Shown in pieces: positions 34,372 to 44,789 of a stretch of DNA of 64,000 bases. Under the pieces are notes generated by a model that did not search any database, was not told where the DNA came from, and was given only the letters and a program-made list of their open reading frames with translations. Origin of the DNA: Tethya wilhelma (lineage: Eukaryota > Porifera > Demospongiae > Tethyida > Tethyidae). Every line of letters starts with the position of its first letter. Position 1 is the stretch's first letter. The position numbers were made by a program, and so were the translations under genes. Where the stretch lies: positions 95,692 through 159,691 of the forward strand of contig CAXIPT010000015.1 of the NCBI GenBank assembly GCA_964030475.1, read 5' to 3'.

Positions 34372-34644
34372 TTATAAAAAGGTCTTAAACACAATTCGAG
34401 GATCTACTTGTTTTTTTTGGAGTTGCATTTGTTGTCCCATAGTCTTTACTATCAGTTGTTGTAGTGTGTGGTTGTGCTGGAGGGCATTATTTAGAGTGGA
34501 GAGTTGATGATCACTAATAGGACACTGAGTGAGCATTGATTGTAATTCTAAACTTTCTAGCACGTGATTACATTTTAGCAGATCAGACAATGATCGTATG
34601 ATACCTTTGGTGAGATCAAAATCAGCAGTTACTGTAGACAACAC
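34372..34644 (-). pseudogene. NLR-2 C-terminal LRR, out of frame with the main exon
   Basis: This frame encodes SLSDLLKCNHVLESLELQS and LNNALQHNHTLQQLIV, equivalent to the C-terminal LRRs of NLR-1 and NLR-3. It is the natural continuation of the 34622-36819 exon, but a frameshift around 34641-34648 separates them. Either a real mutation or a sequencing error would explain it. Confidence 0.75.
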
Positions 34645-36819
34645 GAGATTTCAAATGGAAATTCTTAAGTAGAGCTCTGGCTACTTGTACAATGGATGGT
34701 ACATTGTTCTGGTGGTATTGAAGCTGTAATTTGATAAGATTGGTGTTTCCTTCCAACATTGTGATAGCCTGCCCAGTCCAATTAACATCATACACCATTA
34801 GACACTCTAACGAGGATGGCAAGAGCACCTTCTGAAACATTTGTCTCTTGCATGCAAAAGAAATGGCAGCATCATTTTCACCAATAGCAAGCTCCCTCAG
34901 ACTAACTAAAGAAGGCAACAATAGAGCTTCTAGAGCTCTGCTGCTGATGTTAGTACTCTCTACGTGAAGTGTGTGTAATCTCTTGAGATGAGGCAAAGAA
35001 TGGAAAAGTTTTACCAGTCCACCATCTTCTCTGGTTGGATTGCTACCAATATCAAGCACTCTCAGATTGGTCATGAGTGGAATGACATCAGCAAGTTGAG
35101 CTAAAGCTTTTGAATCTAAACAGCACATAGACACATTTAACATGAGTATATTAGTGTGCTCCTTTCGTAGAGATTTAAGGTTTGTAGGTGAGCATAGACC
35201 GTGTTTAAGCATCTCAAATGAACGAGACATACTTCTACCACTCCTGTTAAAAATATTTAAAGACATATCTAGCTTCCATACAGCCTTACTATTAGCTATA
35301 CAATGACCAATAGCATAGCAATTGAACGGAGTAAGTGATCTACAGACAAGCTCTACCTCAGACTCTCCCAAAAAAGAATTAATGTCAAAATTCTTTTGTG
35401 CTTCATAGAAACATAGAACTAAGAATGGGTTTAATTTCCTTCTCGTACCTAATTTGAACATAACCATTTCCCAGCCAATTCCATGGAATCCACTCAGACC
35501 AGCTACAAATCTCCAGACCACATCCCAACCTGCTGTTCTACAATGCTTCTCAAACACACCCTGCTGTTCACCTGGTAAGAGCTGAGAGATATGGAAGGCT
35601 GCAAGGAACTCTTGAAGGGTGAGATGGAGAAAGCTATGGGATATCAAACATTTCTCACCAAGATAGAGATCAGTTGGTGAATTCATGAAGCCAAAATGAG
35701 TGAAATCAACTGCAAGCTTATGGAAGACCAGTTCATTCTTTTCAAAACCATCAAATGCTAACTTGGCTAATGACGTAAATGGCTCAAGAAGTTGTTGTGG
35801 AAGGTCTTGTAGCCTTTCAGGGAGGTGTTTGGCTAATGGGTCATCCTCACCTAGGTGTCTCTTCAATAAGGTAAGACTCATTTCAACATAGAGCTTTGTC
35901 ATTGTCTGAGGGATAGGTCTATTGGCAGTTCTATTGTGCCTGTAGATTTTTACCACAATGGTGCAATTGAGGGGGATATACATCATGCTTCTGATGTGAG
36001 GATGGGTGGATAAATATGTCAAAAAGTCGTCTAGTATTTGTTGCTGAGAGGCAAAGAAGGCTCTAGCATACTCCTCAATACAGTCTTGAGTAAATCCTAT
36101 CACTTCTATTTGCTTGTGTAATTGAGGCCGGGCTACAGCAAGAAGGTGTGCAGTAGCAGAAGGTCTACTAGTCACTAGGACTGTGCAATGGGAAAGGTAA
36201 GTGCCCTGGATAAGCTCAACAAACACAGACTGCCTTCGAAGAGACTCTGGGAGCTCATCAAACCCATCAAGAATGAAAAGCACATCTCTACCTTCACAAC
36301 CTTCAATCTCAGCTGCTACAGCCTGTCTAAGATCTCTGTTTCTATAAAAACAGAGATTCTCGATACTTTGAGCTTCTTGCACTCGCTTCTCACGTAGCCT
36401 TAGGAGAATGACTAGGGAATACTTTTTGAGAGCATCAATTTCGTCCCATCTTCTACAAAGCTCCCCAACACATGTGCTCTTTCCTATACCAGGAGCACCC
36501 TCTATGAATATGCACTTCATGTCTGGCTGACCTTGTACTGGGTTGAGCATTTCTTCCAGTTCAATTGGTACCTTCTTCTTGAGGATCTCATCGATGTGTC
36601 CGTGTAGAGTGGCTTTGGTAAAATCATCTGCTTCTGACCGACTGACTTGTTGTTTCTTGACGAGAGCGAGGTTGATGAACTGGTTGCACATTAGGTGAGG
36701 GAACTTGTCTGATGTTGAGATTGCTCGTCTGTACACTCCTTTGAGGTACATAGCAAAACGTGAGATATTGGGTGGGATGGGAACACTGAGATCACTGTTT
36801 GGTGGCGAAGAAGGAGGAC
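34622..36819 (-). CDS. NLR-2 exon 4: NACHT plus LRR, early stop after a frameshift
   Basis: The acceptor AATCAACAG (phase 1) opens GPPSSPPNSDLSVPIPP, then FAMYLKGVYRR and a NACHT domain with GAPGIGKST, FILDGFDE and VTSRPSA, all intact. LRRs follow (LTNLRVLDIGSN, LPHLKRLHTLHV). Exons 1 to 4 sum to 2700 nt, 900 codons including the stop at 34622. Relative to NLR-1 the frame breaks after HLKS, costing about the last 85-90 residues of LRR. The ATPase should be unaffected; ligand recognition might be. Close similarity to NLR-1 over the NACHT suggests recent duplication or gene conversion. Confidence 0.9.
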
Positions 36820-36977
36820 CTGTTGATTAGTGCAAACCAAAAGAAAGCATCTATAAGGCTTAGTATACTATAAGGTACTGTGCATACATATATGCACCCA
36901 TGCACCTAGTTGTACAGTAGGTCAATTAACTGACTAGCAGAATAAGTCAAAACAAGTTATAACATAAATTATGCAAT

Positions 36978-37015
36978 ACAAGGAGTGGGGCTCGCTTCGC
37001 TCGCCCACTCCTTGT
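36978..37015. repeat. Hairpin CAAGGAGTGG / CCACTCCTTG
   Basis: A near-perfect short foldback with a GCTCGCTTCGCTCGCC centre, in NLR-2 intron 3. Confidence 0.6.
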
Positions 37016-37813
37016 TTATGTATGTTTACAGGATTAACAGTTACATTAATAGTAAGCATAGATAAGCATTAATAATTATTCTTATGCAATATCCTGCAAT
37101 CAGTTGGCTTAGGACAACCTTTGTAGTTGAAGCAACACACAACAATCACTATATATAGTTTATGTAGAAACAATGCATAAAGTTTTAGTATGAACATAAA
37201 TACTGGCAAGCATAAGCCATTGGAAAGGGAAGCAATGCTGCATGTGTATATGCACAGCCACTGCTTTGGTAGTGCTGTTTGCTTTGGCCAGCTCAGCAAT
37301 TTACCTCAATGTGACGTCACAGACGACCCTTTTCCGACTTCCGCCATTTTGCAATCAGCTGGCAAAGAAACTCGTTATCTGGCTAGCTGTGCTTCGTGTA
37401 CAGTGACAGAGAAGCAGACTCCTAGAAGCGAAAGCTTTTCCCTTGCTACTCTTCTTTTGTGAAAGATTGGCTGCTCTACCACGCTTCTTTGTCAGATACG
37501 GATGCCACTGGTAAGCCTTGTCAGCGATCTCAAAAACAGTCAGCCATACTTGTAGCGCCTGTGATTCTATCCTAGGCTAGCACTATCTAAGCTAGCTGTC
37601 TAGGCACACTTTTCATAGCATGTGTTCTCCACAGTCCAGAGAAAAAACAGCTTTTAGTTCGAGGTCGCATTACTTCCGGTGACCCTCCGTAACACACGGA
37701 CGGACACACGGACAGACAAAACTTTGCTTATAATATGATGGTGCAGGGTCAGCTGTAGGTAAAGGTAGCTGATAAACATGAAATATTGACGACCCTGTAC
37801 CACATACACTCAC
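37016..37813. other. NLR-2 intron 3 remainder, no separate gene seen
   Basis: It contains a TGACGTCAC palindrome and CCGCCATTTTGCAATC near 37313-37358, and tandem CGGACGGACACACGGACAGAC near 37696-37718; these look like repeat-element pieces. Confidence 0.4.
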
Positions 37814-37939
37814 CATTCTGCTGGCAGTACTTTTCTTGGAGTTCTGCTAGTCCTTGTTTGCTAACAGAAGGTGATCTATTATTAGTAGCACCACTATCAG
37901 GTCTCATTGTGGGACTGGTGGGAATTTCAGGTGGTCTGC
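37814..37939 (-). CDS. NLR-2 exon 3: linker
   Basis: A 126-nt exon, acceptor AATGTTAG, donor GTGAGTGTAT, phase 1 on both sides. It encodes a Pro/Ser-rich linker (RPPEIPTSPTMRPDSG) ending KQGLAELQEKYCQQN, the same tail that ends the DEATH exons of NLR-1 and NLR-3. It thus looks like a DEATH exon of the other type whose domain was replaced or lost while its 3' end was kept. Confidence 0.75.
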
Positions 37940-38171
37940 CTAACATTCAAAAAAATGGAGGGAAAAAAAAGAATTAATCGTCAACATAAACAAAATCATA
38001 TTGCTTGTGAGAGACATACACACTTCATTCAAGGTAATGTCAGTGTACAAGGCTTTAATTACAGGAATGCAAATTCTCTTTAGTGTTCTACAGTCTATGG
38101 GCACTCAACATTCATCAACCATAAACTATCAAGAATGATGATTGCATGCAAACTTTAATTGTTCAACATAC

Positions 38172-38320
38172 CTGGTCCAGTAGGCCTATTAGTATCACTG
38201 ATCACTTTACAAACTGCCTCAGCACAGTCTCTCCTACCAGCTCTCACAAATGCTGTAATCAGAGCTCTATAGGTAGCCATGGGACCAAACTTCTCCTGCC
38301 ACTTCTGTAAGGCAGATCTT
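38172..38320 (-). CDS. NLR-2 exon 2: second half of DEATH domain
   Basis: The acceptor TGTACGTAG completes codon AC|A from exon 1, giving LPLQT then RSALQKWQEKFGP. The exon encodes the later helices (ATYRALITAFVRAGRRDCAE, AVCKVI) of the death-fold and ends GPG at donor GTATGT in phase 1. Confidence 0.85.
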
Positions 38321-38674
38321 CTACGTACAGAGAGGAGAGATAGTGCATGTGGCACAATAAAGACAGAAACAGAGAGAGTACAGTCAAGAATGAAATCTTG
38401 TTAGTAACTACATAAAACACTTTCCTCTTAAGTCTTTCTATCTTGTAGCTATGTAGTACAATTGCTAAGTGAACATCATGGTGGCCATTCAAGTTATTAA
38501 ACACTGAGTGATGAAACAATCATTGTAGTATGTAGTATCTTCTTACGTCGCTACTACATACACTGAGGAGAGACCATGCACCCCAAGCACAGTCTTGTAT
38601 AAAGACTATCATATGACCGCCTCTCAATGATCAGGTTGAGCTGATCTACTCAGTGATCACTTTTGCTGACTCAC

Positions 38675-38901
38675 GTTTGTAAGGGTAGCTCTCCAGGGTA
38701 CTTTGTTCTGATGGCTTCTATCTCAGGTCTGGTCAATTGAAGCTGTTCAGCAATGTTTCCTTCCCACTGATCCATTGACTGGGAAATAGTGCCAAGGTCC
38801 CTTTGGACACCATCATGATCATAGTCCAGACTCTTGTCCAGTTTGGATCTGTTCTCTTGAGGAATAGAGTCCAAAATATAATCGTCAGCATTGACTTCCA
38901 T
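38675..38901 (-). CDS. NLR-2 exon 1: first half of DEATH domain
   Basis: The start MEVNADDYILDSIPQENRSK has no upstream in-frame alternative with splice support. WEGNIAEQLQLTRPEIEAIR forms the first helices. It ends in phase 2 at GTGAGT. It is nearly identical to 444-667, so these two NLRs share the split-exon DEATH type and have no 2A motif. About 500 bp downstream is exon 2. Confidence 0.85.
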
Positions 38902-39113
38902 TATGGTCTATTATTATTGCTGACACAGCAAACTGCTGTGATTTTGGTGAGCTATAAAAGAAATTATCAGAGAGCATAGCTGCAGAGTGAGCAAGACATG
39001 CTGAGTTTAGTAAAGAGGATGGACTGGAGGACTGCAGGATGGGTCATAGCAGACACTCATAGCAAGACAATCACCTGTAATCCTGGCTCTGATAAATCTA
39101 CATCGATTTCATT

Positions 39114-40125
39114 AAGCCTCGGCACGTGCGTAGCACGTGCAGAGGATTACGGTAGTCGTTTTGTGTGTCTGTTTGTTCCATCGAAATCTCAAGAAAGGCA
39201 GCTCTAGCGACAAAATTGATGGTACTTACGTTCATAAATCTGAATGATCTTGTAGAAATATATTTTTTGTTGTCTAAAATACTTTAGTTTCCGAAATTTC
39301 AGGCTTTGTGCCTTTCTGTACGCTTAGCTTCGAGACCACGCCTACTAATTTGGTGTGCGTTATCCAGAATTTGTGTAGTAAACTCTGAATGGCTGCTGTT
39401 GCTGAACTGTTGGCCATTGTTGTTTGGCAAGACAGACAGGAGTTGGCCTGCTTTATATATGTAAGCATATATAGGGCATGCAAAGATTTTTACATTGTGG
39501 CCAGCTTGATATAGCTACTAATCAGTGCATCACTGAGTTAGACTCACTGTAGGTCCAGCAGCTAGACTTTGCTATCCAGTGGAGTAGGAACTATTTTGAC
39601 ATTGGGGGGGCCAACTGAGCTTTTTTGTCTTGTATGCTGGACTATAGCCCAGATCTTAAATGGTTTTATCACAAAGCAACAAATCTAGGGGGGTCTGGGG
39701 GCATGTTTGAAATTTTGGGTAATTTTGGTGAAATCTGGTGCATTCTGTAGCATCTTTTATACCACAAACCAGAGTTCTGCTGCATGTTTCCTTTTGTTCC
39801 TCCCTACATTTATGATCAGCCATAACTTTGCCACCCCATTATTAGGGGGGCCAGGCCCCTCTAGCAAAAGTATTGGGGGGGCCAGTGGCCCCTCTGGCCC
39901 CCCTGGTTCCTACTCCACTGCTATCTGACAGCAGCTGAATATTCCAATGCATGTATAATTATTGTAGCAAAGCTAATCTGGTTCATAGTCTGTGACATGT
40001 GCTCACTCAAAGTTAGCTATGAGTCTAGATGGATTAGTCGCTGAAGTTCTCAGTGATACACTCTTTTGCACAGTGTGCTAGCTAGTTGAGTGCGCCGAGG
40101 CTTATGCACCATCGGTGCCTTCATT
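39114..40125. mobile_element. Element A copy, interrupted
   Basis: The left end TAAGCCTCGGCACGTGC and the right end GAGTGCGCCGAGGCTTATGCACC match copy 1 at 1574. Without the insertion 39577-39920 it has the family length of about 0.67-0.7 kb. Confidence 0.7.
39577..39920. mobile_element. Inverted-repeat element, CAGTGGAGTAGGAAC ends, CTATC duplication
   Basis: CAGTGGAGTAGGAAC at the left is mirrored by GTTCCTACTCCACTG at the right; CTATC flanks both sides (39572-39576, 39921-39925). G-run-rich interior (GGGGGGGCCA). Superfamily not assigned. Confidence 0.7.
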
Positions 40126-40254
40126 TTGCTGGCTTTATACTGGTCTAGTATAATCATGACTGAAAGGGTAAGACTGAACTGTAAGAGTGACATGTACTGT
40201 GTGCGCTCTTCAATGAACATAATTTGCATGTATGTACACGTACCAACACCATAG

Positions 40255-40346
40255 TGTGGTGTATCCAGACCTTTTACATGTGCGCTTTGTGCGGGAAATT
40301 ATAGTGCGTATTTATAGTGCGCGTGTAAAGGGTCTGGATATGCCAG
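40255..40346. mobile_element. Short palindromic MITE (TATCCAGACC.. ends)
   Basis: GTATCCAGACCTTTTACATG on the left is mirrored by GTGTAAAGGGTCTGGATATG on the right, around GTGCG words. The adjoining AGACT..CCAGACT resembles the hairpin at 364-420. Confidence 0.6.
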
Positions 40347-40460
40347 ACTACCAACACCATGCATGCGTACATGTGTAATCTACAAACCTGATATAAATGT
40401 AATGATCATAATCCCATTAATTATTAATTTGGGTCTCCACATTTTTGGTTTATTCTTCAG

Positions 40461-40587
40461 ACTAGATGGTGCCATGATCATCCATGGTCCTCATCAATCA
40501 GCCTGCAGTACTGGTTTCTTTGAGTCTTTCTCCCTCCTCAGTACTGATGATGAGCTGAGAAACAACTGCAGCACAAGACTAGTACTG
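40461..40587 (+). pseudogene. E1-like exon relic
   Basis: After an acceptor TTATTCTTCAG the frame reads DGAMIIHGPHQSACSTGFFE, comparable to AVTIHDPHQAAMVDLSSQFF of UBA6-like exon 4. The similarity is at protein level and suggestive only; no flanking partner exon was recognised. Confidence 0.4.
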
Positions 40588-40599
40588 AGACAGGAGACT

Positions 40600-41760
40600 T
40601 GGATCAGTTAAGTCAGTTCAACTTCTAATGACCATTCCCTGTAGCCTATGCCATAGACCATAACTTTGAGCCATTCGTACTTTCAGTTTACGATTTGTGT
40701 TATTACTTGTAAGTTGTAGTAATGCCCCTTATTGAATGTTGGTACATGCACAATGTCATTATGTTACTAGCTAGATACTTTCCTGAGCATGGGAGGGTTC
40801 CATTAGGTTTGGGATTGTCTCTAAAGATTATCTATTATTATTTTATTGATCTGTTTATTTTTATAACATGCAAATTGCATTGCATAATAATGTGGTAAAA
40901 TTACCAATGAAGACAGAAATGGTTTGTGTGTTTATACAAGTGGGTTCTAGCTCTGTTCTGATCGTGAGAAGAGTTGTGATGGGGAATCTTATAATTGTGA
41001 GAGCAGTAGCATAAGTTTGGTAATAAAACTATTGTTACTGGTTTAGTTTTCTCAATGAAAAACAAAACTTACAGGTATCACTGAGCATGGTATACAGCCT
41101 CTAGGGTTGCATGCAGTGATGGGGATTCAGATTCTGAGACTGAATTAATTTGTGGCATTGCAAATGTACATGGCATGTACTGTTAAAATGAATTTCATCC
41201 AGCCATTCCAGAAGCATTTTGTAGCAACCAAAAAAGCTACAGTAAAACAGACCTGTTACCTGTGGAAAAGGTGGCACTTTCCAAGTGACCCAGGAGGTAC
41301 GCCACATGCACTCGCTTTTTTTACCGTGGTATCGCCCCGCAGAGCCCTAATCCACGACTATAGGAGAGGAGGCCCTCTAAAGCTTACTCAGCTCATAATT
41401 TATTTGTCTGGGTAAAAAATGGTAAAAAAAAGCAGTCAAAATTTGTGAGCAAACCAGCTGATTTTTTTTTGAGCCAGCCATTCACATTTCTTTCTAGACA
41501 AAGAGAAAAAAAAGACAAAATTCATCAGCAAGCCAGCCAGTTTCGTTTAGGCCAGACAAGGGGGGAAAAAAAGAAGGAAAAAAAAAAGAGTCAAGATTCA
41601 TGAGCAATTAAGCCAACTTAAGTCGTTGTTGTTGATGTTTTTCTGGAGCCAGCCATTCGGCCTTGTGTGTTCGTACCGCAACTTATACGACGTGTTCCAA
41701 ATGTGTGTTAGTTATACACGCAACTTAATTAGTACATTACCTAATACCTTTTTGTTGTCA
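40600..41760. other. No gene seen
   Basis: AT-rich, with A-rich GGAAAAAAAGAAGG runs near 41505-41590. Open frames are short and without domains. Confidence 0.4.
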
Positions 41761-41769
41761 TTGACGATG

Positions 41770-42085
41770 GAGACTACTGGAGTGTGTGAGTGTGTGCATA
41801 TCTACCACGTGTTGCTGCTTGCGACCTATACTACCATGGCAAGACTACTGGAGTGTGAGTGTGTGTGTGTGTGTATCTACCTCGTGTTGCTGCTTGCGAC
41901 CTAGCTCTTACCGTGGCAAGACTAGTGTGAGTGTGTGTGTGTGTGTGTCTACCACGTGTTGCTGCTTGCGACCTAGCTCTTACCATGGCAAGACTAGTGT
42001 GAGTGTGTGTGTGTGTGTCTTCCACGTGTTGCTGCTTGCGACTTCTATATTAGGGTGTGTATGCATGTCATCTACCACGTGCTGT
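41770..42085. repeat. Minisatellite, about 70-bp unit, roughly 4.5 copies
   Basis: Each unit has a GTGTGTGT run, CTACCACGTGTTGCTGCTTG, CGACCTAGCTCTTACC and ATGGCAAGACTA. The unit is coding-like in several frames only because of its repetitive composition. Confidence 0.85.
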
Positions 42086-42246
42086 GCTTGCGACCTCCTA
42101 TCGTGCTGCTTGCAATATCATACATTACATTAAGGAATTAAGTTGCATATTACTAACACACCAGCGCAGCACATACATACATACATACATACATCATTGT
42201 TATACCCCACTCCATACATACAAGTAGCAAAAATTTTTAAAAAATA

Positions 42247-42353
42247 AGCAGTGTAGGAATGGGCAGTGCNATGCTCCTCTCACACACATACACACACAAA
42301 TGCTCAACCATGCAGGCTCTTCACACACGCATGCACATCACACAATCAGGCTC

Positions 42354-42395
<42 letters not shown>

Positions 42396-42400
42396 CACAC
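42247..42400. repeat. Element C stub at an assembly join, then (CA)n
   Basis: GTGTAGGAATGGGCAGTGC runs into the N at 42270; CACACA tracts follow, the longest near 42355-42400, and CATA repeats occupy 42525-42550. Confidence 0.75.
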
Positions 42401-42599
42401 AATTTGATTAAATGCTCAACCAGGCTCTTCACTCTCACACACATATGCTCAGCCAGGCTTTTCCTTCTATTACTACCTAGTCATGCTTCCCTCCATCTCT
42501 GCAAACAACAAACAAACAAACAAACATACATACATACATACATACATACATATGAACACATAAACAAACAATTACAAGCTAGATGAGACAACCGTTGAT

Positions 42600-43466
42600 T
42601 TAAACTGACAAAAGCAACTAAACCAAGAGATGAAGCCAATCCACCAACTAGCAATGATGTGACTGTATGCCCCAGCCACGATGTGCAGAGATCACCAGTA
42701 GCACTAGTGATACCCAGATCTAGTTGACTAGCTGTTATATGTAACCAGCCATTACAGTTGAGTAGCAAAAAGACAATAGGAAAATAGATCAAGACGTAGA
42801 CATGTCGCCATCATGCATGAAGCAACATGCCCACATCGATCTCTTTTTTTTTTAAAGACCAACCCCACGTACCCCCTACTGACCAATCCCATTAGCTGTA
42901 TATCCTGGTGATATGTTGAAAATGACAGCAGTTGAACCATTAAGTATACACAAGATGGTGAGACCATGCAAACCAACAATTAATGAAACTGTGAGACTGC
43001 GGTCAGTGCGCATGATAATGACGAAGGATACGTAGTAGCAAAATGCATGATATGTATGTGTGAAAACAAGCCATATTATTACCATTGCGCTCTAATTTGA
43101 TCGTTATACCATGTTACCATGTTGATTGTTATACCATGGCATTTTACTGGCACATTAATTCACCCGGTACCACTCACCAAAAGAAACATTACACACACAC
43201 CATCCATACCTCAGCCACAAAATTGGCTGCAACATTTGTGTGTCATTACGTAGATACTCATAAATAAAGACGAAACAGGGAGAATCGGTTTTTTGCTGGA
43301 TGTATACGATATATACGATCGATTCGAGTTTGGGTGTTTCCATTGAACGATTAATTATAGTATTCGACTGGTACCATTGTACTGTTCGAAGGACATAATG
43401 TTGCATTGACAACTGCTGCTGATACCACATTGTTGGCCAGTTGGCAGCTTGTTTTAGAAACCTGTA
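42600..43466 (-). CDS. Possible multi-exon membrane protein (doubtful)
   Basis: Three minus-strand stretches look coding. About 43385-43466, after acceptor TTTTTACAG, gives a peptide with NxS/T sites. 42888-43090 has several hydrophobic helices (SLIVGLHGLTILCILNG, VIFNISPG) and ends G at donor GTCAGT. About 42600-42735, after acceptor ATATAACAG, continues in frame as ASQLDLGITSATGDLCTSW and a further helix (VTSLLVGGLASSLGLVAFV). The last join is phase-compatible; the first is less sure and the 3' end is unclear. It could be part of an NLR-type membrane block or a decayed gene. Confidence 0.3.
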
Positions 43467-44789
43467 AAAAGAATGGGTAAATCCTGTCAGAGTATTGCTG
43501 ACTATACCCTATTCAGTGGAAATTGAATCAATTTAAGCCATAAAGCTTAAGTTAAGACCTATAAAATGATGTACAATCATAGATAGTAGAGGCTAACTAT
43601 GGTACTGTAACAATGCACTCAATGCATACTGATCATAACCATTGCTAGTAGGATGGTCTTGCTTTACAGGCATTTTTAAAATAATGTTACCAACTCATAA
43701 TTATCTCAAAAACTTGAAACTTAGAAATACATTGCACAATGCTCTATTCTAAACCATACCTCCAAGTCACACATGATTATCCTGAGAAAAACTAGCCAGT
43801 ATCGTTGCCGTAGTCAGGAACTGTACTTAGGCCTTGACATCCGTTTCACTTTGGGCAACCCGGTCTTCACCGCCAACCAGCTGAAGAGAAGACAGTAGTT
43901 CAGTTGACTTGTACCACCGCAAATATACGTTCCTGACGCTGACACTGCTTTGAAACTTGAGGAATCTGAATGAGTCAAGCAAGGCAGAGAAATTTAGCAA
44001 AGCCCACTTCCCGCGCGCGGGCCATGTCCGCGGCAAAACACGTCATAATATGATTCTACGCATGCGCACGCAACTAGTAGTATGCGCAGAAATATGCATA
44101 ATTCAGCAATGCATACATACATGCTGCCATATTATTATTATATACACACAAATAATATATTCTACAATTCAGTACCAAGCTCAACCTAGACTGGAGGTTA
44201 ATACAAGTATCATGATCTGCTGACTTATATACTAAAATAATAATTATAATAAAGAATAGTCAACACTAATAATTATTCGCTTATTTATGATTAAAATTAA
44301 ACCTCATAATAATGATACACGCATGCAGTGTTGTCCATTTCATTACAATAATAATTATTATTATTATCACAAGCTAATGATTTGCACTACAGCTACAGCT
44401 TTGTACAGCTACTTAATGAATGATAATAATTATTTCGAATTCTCAAGCATATATAGTACAACATTACTCTCAACACCAGGCATGCATCCATAGACTAGAC
44501 TACTATATTATATACCACACCATTATTCTTAGTTTATTAGATGAGCATTGTATACATAATTAATGGATTTATGCAAGATTCTTTGCTGCTATAAAAGGTT
44601 GATAATTAGAGATCATTGTTATATACCATGAATTTGATGAGGACTTTTATATATGATCAGTGAATATATAGATACACCAAATGTCAAGCTATAAAGAAAT
44701 TCAAGTAGGATGAATAATTATTGCTATAACTGTGACATAATTTGAAAGTGATAGATAAATCAGTGTTGAATTCTGAAATCTTACAAAAA
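43467..44789. other. No firm gene
   Basis: A CpG-containing patch at about 44008-44075 (GCGCGCGGGCCATG, CATGCGCACGC) could be a promoter for the doubtful gene to its left. The rest is AT-rich with TTATTATTATT runs. Confidence 0.35.

Noticed and set aside
41770..42085. CRISPR-like array of repeats
   Set aside because: The whole unit repeats, with no unique spacers, in an intron-bearing animal genome; it is a minisatellite. The same applies to the intronic 373-bp array.
41786..42133. Cys-rich 115-residue open frame
   Set aside because: It is translated minisatellite (GTGTGT plus CTGCTTGCGACC units) without start context or splice sites.
42266..42586. His/Thr-rich open frame
   Set aside because: It runs through an N and CA/CATA microsatellites.
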